A stretch of DNA of 64,000 bases, from contig NZ_AP018227.1 in the NCBI RefSeq assembly GCF_002368095.1, forward strand, positions 5,109,782-5,173,781. The letters are read 5' to 3'. Below the pieces are notes generated by a model. It saw nothing but the letters and a program-made list of their open reading frames with translations. It searched no databases and was not told where the DNA came from. Numbering within the stretch: the stretch's first letter is position 1; each line of letters opens with the position of its first letter. This stretch comes from Calothrix parasitica NIES-267. Lineage in GTDB: Bacteria > Cyanobacteriota > Cyanobacteriia > Cyanobacteriales > Nostocaceae. The translations under genes were made by a program, and so were the position numbers. Shown here piece by piece: positions 36,639 to 44,127 of the stretch.

Positions 36639-36733
36639 AATCAAAAAATCCTCTTTTTTCAGTACTTTCACGCTAGTAATATTTATTATACCCCAATTTT
36701 ACCCCAATTCAAAAGCAATTTGTCCTCTTTTAG

Positions 36734-36883
36734 TCCTATGCTCACCCAGGCTCAAACCCTTATTCTTCCGTTGAATTACTCCTATGCTCACCTTGGCTAA
36801 AACCCCTATTCTGTCGTTGAGCTACTCCTATGCTCACCTTGGCTAAAACCCCTATTCTGTCGTTGAGCTACTCCTATGCTCAC
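36734..36883. repeat. 46-bp tandem repeat, three copies plus a 12-bp partial
   Basis: TCCTATGCTCACC starts units at 36734, 36780, 36826 and (partial) 36872, spaced exactly 46 bp. Units 2 and 3 are identical, and unit 1 differs by about 8 bases. They have no spacers, so this is not CRISPR. It resembles the long tandem repeats (LTRR-type) of filamentous cyanobacteria. A diverged half unit (GCTAAAACCCTTATT...TGTCG) occurs at about 57511. Confidence 0.9.
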
Positions 36884-37119
36884 GCTTAATTAAAATGACT
36901 TGCGATTTGCGAAATCTGGTTCGGGATGATGAACCAGTACTTAAGATATTTTTACGAATCGCGCTGCGAGGTTATCAGAAATGATAACGTGGTAAAAAAC
37001 CAAAACCGATACGGTTTCAGGTTTAGGTGTTTGAGTGAAGTCCCACTCAGCCCAATTAAACTAACCGCTATCAAACTGTACGCTGATAGCACGAGCTTGT
37101 AATCTTGTTTTCTCTTTTC

Positions 37120-37518
37120 TCAAATAAACAAGCTAGACGATACTTTAAAATACTCACTCAAAGCTTTAGCTTGCGCTTTACTAATTGCTCGCTTACCATT
37201 TACAACTTCGGATACTACACCACTTGAGCCAATAATTCCGACCAAATCAATTTGACGAGTGCCACTTGATTCCATAATGTGCTGTAGAATTTCATGGGGT
37301 GCAGATTCTTCTATTGGATAGTTTTCTGTCTCATAAACTTCTACTAAGATTACAAGCAACTTATGTAAAGCTTTTTCCTCAGTAGTACGGTTTTTCTTAA
37401 AAGTTAGCTCCTCTACTATTTTCAAAACGCGCTCGTACTCTTCTTCTGTCTCAATTGCAACAGGAATTACTTCTGTAAGCAGATTGCGGTAAGTATTTTT
37501 ATCAAAAGTAAGGGTCAT
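37120..37518 (-). CDS. higA: HigA-type antitoxin
   Basis: 132 residues. The N-terminal helical part (VIPVAIETEEEYERVLKIVE) and the C-terminal helix-turn-helix (GTRQIDLVGIIGSSGVVSEV, VNGKRAISKAQAKALSEYF) are typical of HigA antitoxins of the toxin-first modules. It neutralises the overlapping upstream toxin and represses their joint promoter. It overlaps the toxin gene by 17 bp. Confidence 0.9.
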   Translation of the reverse strand: MTLTFDKNTYRNLLTEVIPVAIETEEEYERVLKIVEELTFKKNRTTEEKALHKLLVILVEVYETENYPIEESAPHEILQHIMESSGTRQIDLVGIIGSSGVVSEVVNGKRAISKAQAKALSEYFKVSSSLFI

Positions 37519-37801
37519 TTTTCCATTTATCTTTATCGTATTCAGCGTGCGTAATAAAGTATTTATAGTAAATTACCTGGTTTTCATAGTCTATCCCAAC
37601 AATTAGACGGTAAGCATTACCCTTGATGTTAAAGACAGTAAAATTTCCAACTGCTTCTGCATCTCTATAAATTAAACGAACATCCTCTAAATTTTTCCAT
37701 TCAGCTTTTTTAGTAGTTGCGTACCAGTCCTCAACTTGTTTTTTAACATCAGGAAATTGACTAGCATCAATGCGAAGATTGCGAATCGAGATTAGATGCA
37801 T
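37502..37801 (-). CDS. higB: HigB-type toxin (mRNA interferase)
   Basis: 99 residues from ATG 37801 (MHLISIRNLR) with GATAGGA just upstream, preferred over the start at 37810. EDVRLIYRDAEAVGNFTVFN, IKGNAYRLIVGIDYENQVIY and YFITHAEYDKDKWKNDPYF match HigB toxins (RelE superfamily), which cut mRNA on the ribosome. The toxin-first order with an overlapping HigA gene is standard. Both genes look intact, unlike the other modules nearby. Confidence 0.9.
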   Translation of the reverse strand: MHLISIRNLRIDASQFPDVKKQVEDWYATTKKAEWKNLEDVRLIYRDAEAVGNFTVFNIKGNAYRLIVGIDYENQVIYYKYFITHAEYDKDKWKNDPYF

Positions 37802-37969
37802 TCCTATCAAAGTTAATTAGCTTTTATTAGCTAATCAATAATAATGAACTTATAATTCATCCTCTCAAAACGAGAGTAAGCTGTCAAGATAAATTACAGA
37901 TTTAGAAACAGCAGATAGATAAACAGAACTAGCCAAAATATCTCGGTATGCGATTAAACAGTTACGTAA

Positions 37970-38050
37970 TGCATAGTACATTCAATCTTTATTTGGTTGA
38001 TTTATCGTAATATTGGGGATGCATTTTATGATAATGTCTGATTGGATTTA
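37970..38050. repeat. Leader repeat, copy 1 (upstream of toxin pseudogene)
   Basis: The stretch ACATTCAATCTTTATTTGG through GATGCATTTTATGATAATG and TCTGATTGG is repeated, with about 80% identity, at 39910-39990 in front of an unrelated toxin-antitoxin pair. It probably carries a promoter or operator; ATGCAT and GATTTAT(C/T)GTAAT are conserved. Confidence 0.7.
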
Positions 38051-38068
38051 TAGGAAATTTCATATAAA

Positions 38069-38436
38069 ATGACAGATGACGATATCATAGAAGTCCCTTT
38101 ACGTCCGCTTATATGGATGGGAAACTCTCGCAAAAACATCCGCGATTTTCCCGAACAAGTGCGTCTATAGGTTATGCGTTGCAATTGGTACTAGCAGGAG
38201 AAACACCAATAGATGCCAAGATTTTTAAAGGGGTTGGTAGCGGAGTTTACGAAATCGTTAAACGCTACGATACCGATACTTATAGAGTGGTTTACGCCCT
38301 TTAAATTGGGGAAAATGTCTACGTATTGCACGCTTTTCAGAAAAAATCAAAGCAGGGAATTAAAACCCCGCAAGCTGATATTGACTTGCTAAAACAACGC
38401 TATAAGGATGCTCTGGAGAAGGAACAAAAAGCATGA
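38069..38436 (+). pseudogene. RelE/HigB-like (phage Gp49-type) toxin, frameshift plus nonsense
   Basis: From ATG 38069 the frame codes MTDDDIIEVPLRPLIWMGNS, then FPEQVRL, and stops. A shift near 38165 gives SIGYALQLVLAGETPIDAKI, YEIVKRYDTDTYRVVYAL, then TAA at 38302-38304, then IGENVYVLHAFQKKSKQGIK and KDALEKEQKA to TGA 38434. Joined, this is a full phage-derived Gp49-like/HigB toxin. Two lesions make it inactive. The antitoxin gene starts at 38433 (ATGA overlap). Confidence 0.85.
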
Positions 38437-38792
38437 CACAAGAAAAATTATTTGTTAGCGAAGCGCAAGGCGATAGCCTTGTAGAAAGTAGTGGTAATGT
38501 ATTCGCTGACCTTGGTTTAGAGAATTCCGACGAACTGTACACCCGTGGTAAAATCGGAATTCATGTATTGCGTCTGTTAAAACAACGTAATTTAAAACAG
38601 CGAGAAATCAGCGAGCTTTTAGGAATTACCCAACCAGAAGTATCTCCTAAACCATGAAAGGAGAATTTCAACGTAGAGCGTGAAGGTAAGTTGTTAATTT
38701 TTCTGAAGCGACTTGATACAGAGATTACTTTACATCTTCGTTCTCGGGTTCGGGGGGATCAAGAAGTTGCTGAGACTGTCATATCACTGTAG
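38433..38792 (+). pseudogene. XRE-family antitoxin with in-frame TGA
   Basis: Starts MTQEKLFVSEAQGDSLVESS and contains a Cro/XRE helix-turn-helix (IHVLRLLKQRNLKQREISEL, LGITQPEVS). TGA at 38655-38657 interrupts the recognition helix; the same frame goes on as KENFNVEREGKLLIFLKRLD and TEITLHLRS to TAG 38790. Intact relatives read EVSHLMKGEFQ...GKLL, so the 15 codons around the stop are also scrambled by compensating indels. It is the partner of the broken toxin upstream. Confidence 0.8.
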
Positions 38793-38890
38793 TAAAAAAA
38801 AGGAAGTCCTCCGAAAACTAATATTTTTGTTCAAAAACTGCTCCCGTCTCTAATTGCTCAGAAATCATCAATAATCAAGGCACAAAATTT

Positions 38891-38980
38891 TTATTTCTAC
38901 AGCAACAAATTCTTGAATTTCAATTAAAGCTAGTAGTTTACGATACTGAAATAGAGGAGGTAGTAAGATGGGTAAGTTAG
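38891..38980 (+). pseudogene. xisH: XisH 3' fragment
   Basis: LFLQQQILEFQLKLVVYDTE followed by IEEVVRWVS and TAG (38978-38980) matches the C-terminus of XisH (fdxN element excision controlling factor). It overlaps the start of the XisI gene at 38968, as in normal xisHI pairs. The rest of xisH is absent upstream. Confidence 0.7.
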
Positions 38981-39304
38981 AAAAATATAGAGAATATGTT
39001 CAGCAACTTTTGGTTAAATATGGTAGTTACAAACCTTCTTACGGAGATGTAGAGGTAGAACAGATATTTGACACTGTACGCGACCATTATCAACTTGTTA
39101 ATGTAGGCTGGGAAAATAAACATCGTGTTTATGGTTGTTCAATACATATAGATATCAAAAATGAAAAAATTTGGATTCAGTGGAATGGAACCGCAAATAA
39201 ATATTGCTGAAGAACTAGTTTCAATGGGAATTCCTAAACAAGATATTGTAATAGGATTTCATTCACCTCATAAAAGGCAATTTACAGATTTTGCTATGGG
39301 TTAG
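38968..39304 (+). pseudogene. xisI: XisI, frameshifted
   Basis: MGKLEKYREYVQQLLVKYGS, FDTVRDHYQLVNVGWENKHR, IHIDIKNEKIWIQWNG, then a -1/+2 type shift near 39190 after which INIAEELVSMGIPKQDIVIG and FHSPHKRQFTDFAMG follow in another frame to TAG 39304. Without the shift it would be a 112-residue XisI like the intact copy at 40591. XisI with XisH controls excision of the fdxN element in heterocysts; many cyanobacterial copies are of unknown purpose. Confidence 0.85.
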
Positions 39305-39551
39305 CAAGCAATGAATTAAAAGTTATGGAAAAGTATTTTGATGTGTAAACGCTTGTTTCTCAATAATAAAATTACGACCTAACAACTATTCAATATTCTT
39401 ATATTTTTCCTTACCAAAGAAATTATCAACCAAAATAGTATATAAGTGCGAATTCTACGAGTATTGGTTACTCGATTAATGTCAGTCGTCCCTTCAAAGC
39501 TGAGTTAAAACTGAATGAATCGCACTTCTTCATTATGGGTAAAGTCACAGT

Positions 39552-39773
39552 TTATAATTCAACTTTCAACCAGGAATCATAAAACTCGGCAATTTTTTTG
39601 ATAAACTCAAGTTCATCATTTCCAACATTGTCGAATAAATTCCTATATTTCCAACCGCGCTCATAACGACTCAGCATTTCTAAAGGAGTAAATTGATAAA
39701 CATTACCAGTCTGCCAACATATTGATTCTAAAAAAGGTAGTTTATCTGGTACGTAAGCAATTTCAGCATTCAT
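39552..39773 (-). CDS. Small conserved hypothetical protein
   Basis: 73 residues from ATG 39773 (MNAEIAYVPDKLPFLESICW). LEMLSRYERGWKYRNLFDNV and ELEFIKKIAEFYDSWL resemble a small cyanobacterial family of unknown function I have seen beside toxin-antitoxin and excision-factor genes. A TTG 9 bp upstream is an alternative start. It stands alone in the module-rich region. Confidence 0.55.
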   Translation of the reverse strand: MNAEIAYVPDKLPFLESICWQTGNVYQFTPLEMLSRYERGWKYRNLFDNVGNDELEFIKKIAEFYDSWLKVEL

Positions 39774-39909
39774 TACACCCAAAGTTTTGATTCAAATAAT
39801 TTCTGATTTAAGCCTTATTGTAACGGATTTTTAAAAGTTGATTTATTAATAAAGTTTGGCAAGCGGATTTTCCTGCTTCCTATTTACCAGCTTATTAAAC
39901 AGTAACAAA

Positions 39910-39990
39910 CATGCACCCTCGACATTCAATTTTTTTTAGTTGATTTATTGTAATGTCAAGGATGCATTTATGATAGTGTCTGACTGGTTG
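39910..39990. repeat. Leader repeat, copy 2 (upstream of ParD/ParE-like pair)
   Basis: ACATTCAATTTTTTTTAG through TTGATTTATTGTAATGTC, GATGCATTTATGATAGTG and TCTGACTGG matches 37970-38050. The downstream antitoxin begins 47 bp later. See the copy 1 entry for the shared core. Confidence 0.7.
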
Positions 39991-40036
39991 TTGATATACT
40001 GAGCAGGAGGTGCGCGTTTATATTGAGGAACAAATA

Positions 40037-40240
40037 ATGTCAGGTGCATATAACAGTATTCACAAATATTTTATCGATTTAGCCCAGCAGAGCCAAAAAC
40101 GTAAGGCACAAGCAAGATTGAAAACTTTTTTACTCGAAGGTATTAATTCTAAAGGGCAGGAAGCAACGCCAGAATATTGGCAAGATTTGCGCTCTACAGT
40201 TTTAGGCGATAACAATATTCGGCATCTGAATGACGCATGA
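40037..40240 (+). CDS. ParD-like antitoxin
   Basis: 67 residues from ATG 40037, with GAGGAAC upstream. NSIHKYFIDLAQQSQKRKAQ, RLKTFLLEGINSKGQEATPE and YWQDLRSTVL are typical of short helical antitoxins that bind ParE/RelE toxins. It overlaps the next gene by ATGA. The toxin partner is broken, so this is an orphan. Confidence 0.65.
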   Translation: MSGAYNSIHKYFIDLAQQSQKRKAQARLKTFLLEGINSKGQEATPEYWQDLRSTVLGDNNIRHLNDA

Positions 40241-40371
40241 AATATCGTTTAATTATCAAAGACCTCGCAAAACAAGATTTGTGGCAGTTGGCAAATTATA
40301 TAAATGATAATACCTAGACATCTGTTAAATTCTTAAGCAGTGCGGAACTGACTTTTAGAAATTATAAAAAA
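40237..40371 (+). pseudogene. ParE-like toxin remnant
   Basis: MKYRLIIKDLAKQDLWQLAN and YINDNT are followed by TAG (40315-40317), then TSVKFLSSAELTFRNY in the same frame. This matches the first half of ParE (beta strand, two helices). The C-terminal strands are replaced by the start of an xisH gene at 40376, so it is both interrupted and truncated. Confidence 0.75.
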
Positions 40372-40375
40372 ATTA

Positions 40376-40575
40376 ATGGCTGCTCGCGACTTATTCCATG
40401 ATGCTGTGAAACAAGCGCTCTTAAAAGAAGATTGGGTTATTACAGCAGACCTACTAAAAATTAAAATTGAAGGTCATCGGTACACCGCCGTGAAACGGCG
40501 GTGCCTGCGATGACCGCCTTCCGCGGTGTCAAGCTAGAAATAGATTTAGCAGCAGAAAAAGTTTTAGCCGCTTAA
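40376..40575 (+). pseudogene. xisH: XisH remnant with a palindromic insertion
   Basis: MAARDLFHDAVKQALLKEDW, VITADLLKIKIEG is the N-terminus of XisH. A palindromic segment (40472-40515) then breaks the frame (TGA 40511-40513), after which GVKLEIDLAAEKVLAA continues in another frame to TAA 40573-40575. The remaining nuclease-like two thirds of XisH are deleted. The intact XisI gene begins 16 bp later. Confidence 0.85.
40472..40515. repeat. 44-bp palindromic mini-insertion in xisH
   Basis: Outer arms GGTCATCG (40472-40479) and CGATGACC (40508-40515), inner arms CACCGCCGT (40483-40491) and ACGGCGGTG (40495-40503), loop GAA. Much richer in G+C than its surroundings. It separates IKIEG from GVKLEIDL, which are adjacent in normal XisH, so it was inserted. 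Confidence 0.85.
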
Positions 40576-40590
40576 AGAGGTAGTCATCGA

Positions 40591-40932
40591 ATGGAGAAAT
40601 TAGAGCAATATCGGTTATTTGTTCGTGAATTACTGAATAATCATGCCAAGCTAGAAGAAAATAATACGGATAGTGAGATTGAGTGTCAGTTGATTTTTGA
40701 CACAGAACATGACCATTACCAACTTCTTGATATTGGTTGGGATGGTCTTAAACGAGTTTATAACTGTTTCATCCATATAGATATCAAAGATGGTAAAGTG
40801 TGGATTCAGCGATACATGACGGAAGCTGATTTAGCGCAAGATTTAGTAGACATGGGTATACGCAAGGAGGACATTGTTATTGGTCTGCATCCAAGTTACA
40901 AACGTCCTTATACGGGTTATGGAGTTGCTTAG
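40591..40932 (+). CDS. xisI: XisI protein (fdxN element excision controlling factor), intact
   Basis: 113 residues: MEKLEQYRLFVRELLNNHAK, ECQLIFDTEHDHYQLLDIGW, KRVYNCFIHIDIKDGKVWIQ, then EADLAQDLVDMGIRKEDIVI and GLHPSYKRPYTGYGVA. Full family length. Its XisH partner directly upstream is destroyed, so it may have no function unless it pairs with another XisH elsewhere. Confidence 0.92.
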   Translation: MEKLEQYRLFVRELLNNHAKLEENNTDSEIECQLIFDTEHDHYQLLDIGWDGLKRVYNCFIHIDIKDGKVWIQRYMTEADLAQDLVDMGIRKEDIVIGLHPSYKRPYTGYGVA

Positions 40933-40988
40933 TTATCTTATAAGAGGAATAAATCCCTAACTACAAATAATTATAAACTTAGCAAATT

Positions 40989-41417
40989 TTATAAAATATC
41001 TGGCGGATGTTCGTCTAATTTTACCCACATTTTCCGCACGCGAACCAACTGCGGACGATTCATTTTTAAAGCAGAGATAGTTACTCTACCAACAGAGCTT
41101 AGTGGTAGAATTTCCGTTGCATCTTCATTCCAAGTAAAATGTTCAGACCATAATTGTTTTTGTGGATGAAACAAAGAAACTTCTTGTTGAGTATCTTCAT
41201 CTAAAAGTTTTTGACGAGATGCTTTGTAACGATTACAAGAAGGGCAAGATAGGCAAAGATTATTCAGAACTGTTTCTCCACCAGCTGATAGTGGAATGAT
41301 ATGCTCAAATTCAAAAATCGTTACAGTCAGAAATTCAGCACTACGACAGTAAGCACAACAATCAGCAAATTTTTTGCGAATTTTGCGTTGCAATTCAACA
41401 GCAATATAAACACTCAC
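40989..41417 (-). CDS. HNH endonuclease
   Basis: 142 residues. The HNH zinc-binding core is CCAYCRSAEFLTVTIFEFEH, IIPLSAGGETVLNNLCLSCP and SCNRYKASR, with two CxxC knuckles (CxxC at about 20 and 60) and the histidine in EFEHIIP. It cuts or nicks DNA with a single metal ion. Its ATG overlaps the stop of the upstream small gene (41414-41417, ATGA). This pairing is frequent in cyanobacteria and suggests a two-gene module. Confidence 0.85.
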   Translation of the reverse strand: MSVYIAVELQRKIRKKFADCCAYCRSAEFLTVTIFEFEHIIPLSAGGETVLNNLCLSCPSCNRYKASRQKLLDEDTQQEVSLFHPQKQLWSEHFTWNEDATEILPLSSVGRVTISALKMNRPQLVRVRKMWVKLDEHPPDIL

Positions 41418-41755
41418 GCCAATGAAGTTATTCCTTTTATTTTTAAAGTATATCTGGCTCTAGTTTTGAGAATATTTAATTGGTCAACTTGTGTCAATAA
41501 ATTATTTAAATGAACTTTTTCTTCAACAGATAGCATCTTATCATTATTACGAGCAAGTAAATCATTTAACTCGACTTGAGTTTTTGGTGATAACATACTT
41601 TCCGATAAGGCAAATAATTCATCTAAGCTTAAGTCAGTCAAAATTTCATCATCTTCAGCCGATGTGTTTTTTAGTCGTTGGTAAGTTTCCAAATCTAACA
41701 GCACACCAATTCTTTCTCCATCTTGATTAGTAACGTACTGCAATGGTTTAGACAT
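41414..41755 (-). CDS. Small antitoxin-like protein paired with the HNH nuclease
   Basis: 113 residues. The start, MSKPLQYVTNQDGERIGVLL and DLETYQRL, has the Phd/YefM-like pattern (recognition strand plus helix). The rest is acidic and helical (LTDLSLDELFALSESMLSPK, LNDLLARNNDKML, VEEKVHLNNLLTQVDQ). It is translationally coupled to the HNH gene, which could make it its antitoxin or immunity partner. This is inferred from order and pattern. Confidence 0.6.
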   Translation of the reverse strand: MSKPLQYVTNQDGERIGVLLDLETYQRLKNTSAEDDEILTDLSLDELFALSESMLSPKTQVELNDLLARNNDKMLSVEEKVHLNNLLTQVDQLNILKTRARYTLKIKGITSLA

Positions 41756-41886
41756 TGTGAATACTGGCTTTCATAGAAGAATGTGTTTATAGTATATCAA
41801 CTTCTCAATCTTCCAAATTAACCACGCGGTTACACCATCTATGGAACAACTTTTATATTCTGGATGCTCGCGTTATTTCCTAACCA

Positions 41887-42131
41887 ATGTCTATCATTTC
41901 ACCTGCGAGAAATCCGTCATGTTCTTGGGAGGAAGCTAAGGCGATGATACATAAAGGTGAGCTTAGTCTAACGACTCACTAAGCCCTTCGGGCATACTTC
42001 GTGAACGTGTTCAGCTTGCTGACCCGTTAGGGTAACGCTTAACGCACCAGGGGACAGAAGAGCAATTGATTGTGTTTCGTGGAGTAAACCGTGAGTTGCT
42101 GGCAGGATTAGAGATGGGTCAACTTAGCTAA
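41887..42131 (+). pseudogene. Small conserved ORF split by a 68-bp insertion
   Basis: ATG 41887 codes MSIISPARNPSCSWEEAKAM, IHKGELSLTTH, then TAA at 41980. After the insertion 41980-42047 the same kind of protein resumes: QGTEEQLIVFRGVNRELLAG, LEMGQLS to TAA 42129. Joining at the CAC codons gives a plausible 58-residue protein. I recognise the general type (small cyanobacterial hypothetical) but not its function. Confidence 0.6.
41980..42047. repeat. 68-bp palindrome-rich insertion flanked by ACTCAC/ACGCAC
   Basis: Contains AAGCCCTTCGGGC, a TTCGTGAA...TTCAGC section and CCCGTTAGGG, all small hairpins. The flanking ACTCAC (41974-41979) and ACGCAC (42042-42047) look like a slightly diverged target duplication. 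It is 56% G+C-like in feel compared with the AT-rich host gene. Confidence 0.6.
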
Positions 42132-42163
42132 AATAAAAATGTTTCCCGATCGCAATATGAGTT

Positions 42164-42766
42164 ATGACATACACTCCACCCAAACTTCTTACTTTTGAGC
42201 AATTTATTACTGAGTATGGAGATAACACCCGTTACGAACTTATTGACGGAGAATTACGTGATATGGAACCAACTGGTCCTCATGAAGAAGTTTCAGGAAA
42301 TATTGCGGGTAGAGTTTATGCTGAAATTTTCCGCTCTAATTTGAATTGGTTAATCCCAAAGACTTGTCTAATTAAACCACCCGCAGCAGAAGCAACAGCA
42401 TTACGTCCAGATGTAATTGTTTTAGATAAAGAAAAGTTAAGACAAGAGCCGCTATGGGATAACGAACCGATTATTTGTAGGGGCGATACTATTAAATTAG
42501 TTGCGGAAGTAGTAAGTACTAATTGGCAGGATGATTATGCTAGAAAAGTTGAAGAATATAGTTTATTAGAAATACCTGAATATTGGATTATAGATTTTCG
42601 CGCTTTGGGCGGTTTGCAGTTTATAGGCAACCCTAAACAACCTACTTTTACCCTATGTCAATTAGTTGATGGTATATATCAACAGCAAAAATATCGTTTG
42701 GGAGATATGATTTATTCTTATTTATTTCCTAATTTACAGTTAAAACTTGATGATGTTATGCCGTAG
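42164..42766 (+). CDS. Uma2-family endonuclease (DUF820)
   Basis: 200 residues. TFEQFITEYGDNTRYELIDG begins the fold, E-x-L-x-D with MEPTGPHEEVSGNIAGRVYA, and the PD-(D/E)xK catalytic core is ALRPDVIVLDKEKL followed by KLVAEVVSTNWQDDYARKVE (Asp and Glu/Val-Ser-x-Asn segment) and EIPEYWIIDFRALGG. These proteins are very abundant in cyanobacteria; biochemical role is mostly unknown, with nuclease activity predicted. The last codons plus following bases are duplicated at 43640. Confidence 0.88.
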   Translation: MTYTPPKLLTFEQFITEYGDNTRYELIDGELRDMEPTGPHEEVSGNIAGRVYAEIFRSNLNWLIPKTCLIKPPAAEATALRPDVIVLDKEKLRQEPLWDNEPIICRGDTIKLVAEVVSTNWQDDYARKVEEYSLLEIPEYWIIDFRALGGLQFIGNPKQPTFTLCQLVDGIYQQQKYRLGDMIYSYLFPNLQLKLDDVMP

Positions 42767-42814
42767 TTGTAGTTGATAATTACTTTTTAATATTCTTATT
42801 CTCGATTACATTGT

Positions 42815-43315
42815 ATGGCAGAAAATTGGCGCTATTTCACTAAGTTATTTCATTCTCAAACAACTCCCCATCCTCCCTCTCGAATCCTAAACCCAAGAAG
42901 ACATCGAATTTATCAGCTTTACTTAGATGAACTTGAAAATACCCCAGATGATTCCCTAGAGGTAGGAATTGTACGCTTAGTTGTAGAAAGTGAGAATAAA
43001 GTCGGAAATTTTGCCAAAATGCTAATTAACAAAGCTAAGGAAGAACTGACAGACACACTCACTCAAAGAAAAGTTATAGAATTTATAGAGACAATTGTAA
43101 TTTATAAATTTCCTAATTTAAGTCGTGAGGATATAGAAGCCATGCTAGATTTAAACTTACTCAAAGAAACTAAAGTTTACCAAGAAGCGAAAGAAGAAGG
43201 TGAATTAGAAACTAAGTTGAAAATTTTACCAAAACTTATAGAGCGTGGGATGAGTATTCAGGAAATCGCAGAATTATTAGAGTTAGATACCGAAGTTATT
43301 AGAAAAGCTTTATAA
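42815..43315 (+). pseudogene. Rpn/DUF2887-type nuclease, C-terminal part with foreign N-terminus
   Basis: 166 residues. RIYQLYLDELENTPDDSLEV, GIVRLVVESENKVG, RKVIEFIETIVIYKFPNLSR and EDIEAMLDLNLLKETKVYQE are the C-terminal half of the recombination-promoting nuclease (Rpn/PDDEXK transposase-like) family. The N-terminal catalytic half is missing and replaced by MAENWRYFTKLFHSQTTPHP. It is therefore a remnant, possibly expressed. Confidence 0.7.
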
Positions 43316-43333
43316 GAATAGTATTAAATTATT

Positions 43334-43540
43334 TTGCAATTTAACAACTCGGGCAAAGAGGAAATCGAAGCCATGAATTTAGGTGATGACATAGAAAAAA
43401 CAGGTTACTATCAAAGCGTTTTGAAAGAAACCTTATTGAAAACTGCTAAAAAATTACTGGAGGAAGGAGACAGTATCGAGAGAGTTGCTAAAGTATTGGA
43501 TTTAGACATTGAGGAAGTAAGAAAATTAGCACAAAAATAA
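43334..43540 (+). pseudogene. Second Rpn-type C-terminal fragment
   Basis: 68 codons, in part EEIEAMNLGDDIEKTGYYQS, KETLLKTAKKLLEEGDSIER and VAKVLDLDIEEVRKLAQK. This is the Rpn tail again, including the ERVAKVLDLDIEEV end that parallels MSIQEIAELLELDTEVIRKA just upstream. No nuclease part is present. Confidence 0.6.
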
Positions 43541-43596
43541 TAATTGGTCTTTATTTGCTCGTTTCTGGCTTTATACTAGAAGCGGGTAAATTTTTT

Positions 43597-43655
43597 ATGT
43601 CTCAAGTTGCTCAAACGATTAACAGTTTTTTTGGCTAGATGATATTATGCCGTAG
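43597..43655 (+). pseudogene. Uma2 remnant (both ends fused)
   Basis: ATGTCTCAAGTTGCTCAAAC resembles a gene start and GATGATATTATGCCGTAG repeats the last codons of the Uma2 gene (GATGATGTTATGCCGTAG at about 42749-42766), with the following GTAGTTGA also shared. Everything between is deleted. Confidence 0.55.
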
Positions 43656-43734
43656 TTGTAGTTGAGTGTAGTTGACAACTGCTTTCCTAAAACTATTTCA
43701 ATTGCTCTCATCTTCGCATCGAGAAATGTACTTA

Positions 43735-44127
43735 TTATCCTTGTGCTATCAAAGCATTGATTTGTTCATTATCAATATTTATACCCTTACGTTGAAAATA
43801 CGGACGTAAATTAATTTGAATAAACAAATCCTTTAATTCTTCAGCAATCTCTTCAGGAGGATTTCCTGATAAAGCTATTGCTATTAACCGTTCAGCTGCT
43901 TTTATTTCTCCGCAATCTATCGCCAGAGTTGCTGCGCTGCGATGTAAAATTGAACGGCTTGGTTCTGCATCTAATTGATGAGCAATCAATTTTGCGGCTG
44001 CTTGTTCATTTTCAAATGCTTCTCGAATAAGTTGAGATGCTTGTTCTAAGTTACCTCGGAGTTTAGCTATAAAAGCTGCTTCTGCCAAATCCATTGCTGT
44101 GTTGTGTTTTTCTTGAACTTGACTCAT
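43735..44127 (-). CDS. Conserved hypothetical helical protein (partner of 44124 gene)
   Basis: 130 residues, helical repeat (TPR-like): MDLAEAAFIAKLRGNLEQAS, LIREAFENEQAAAKLIAH, RSAATLAIDCGEIKAAERLI and ALSGNPPEEIAEELKDLF. It is coupled to the preceding gene by ATGA (44124-44127). I know this two-gene unit from other cyanobacteria as hypotheticals, mostly near mobile or protease-type defence genes. No function is established. Confidence 0.75.
   Translation of the reverse strand: MSQVQEKHNTAMDLAEAAFIAKLRGNLEQASQLIREAFENEQAAAKLIAHQLDAEPSRSILHRSAATLAIDCGEIKAAERLIAIALSGNPPEEIAEELKDLFIQINLRPYFQRKGINIDNEQINALIAQG

Noticed and set aside
36596-36680. Complete tRNA gene
   Set aside because: Only anticodon loop, T-arm and 3' acceptor strand exist; no D-arm or 5' acceptor GCCAGGA is found to the right, so it is a fragment.
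36734-36883. 46-bp repeated sequence that could be taken for a CRISPR array
   Set aside because: Units are directly abutting with no spacers, and no cas genes are present.
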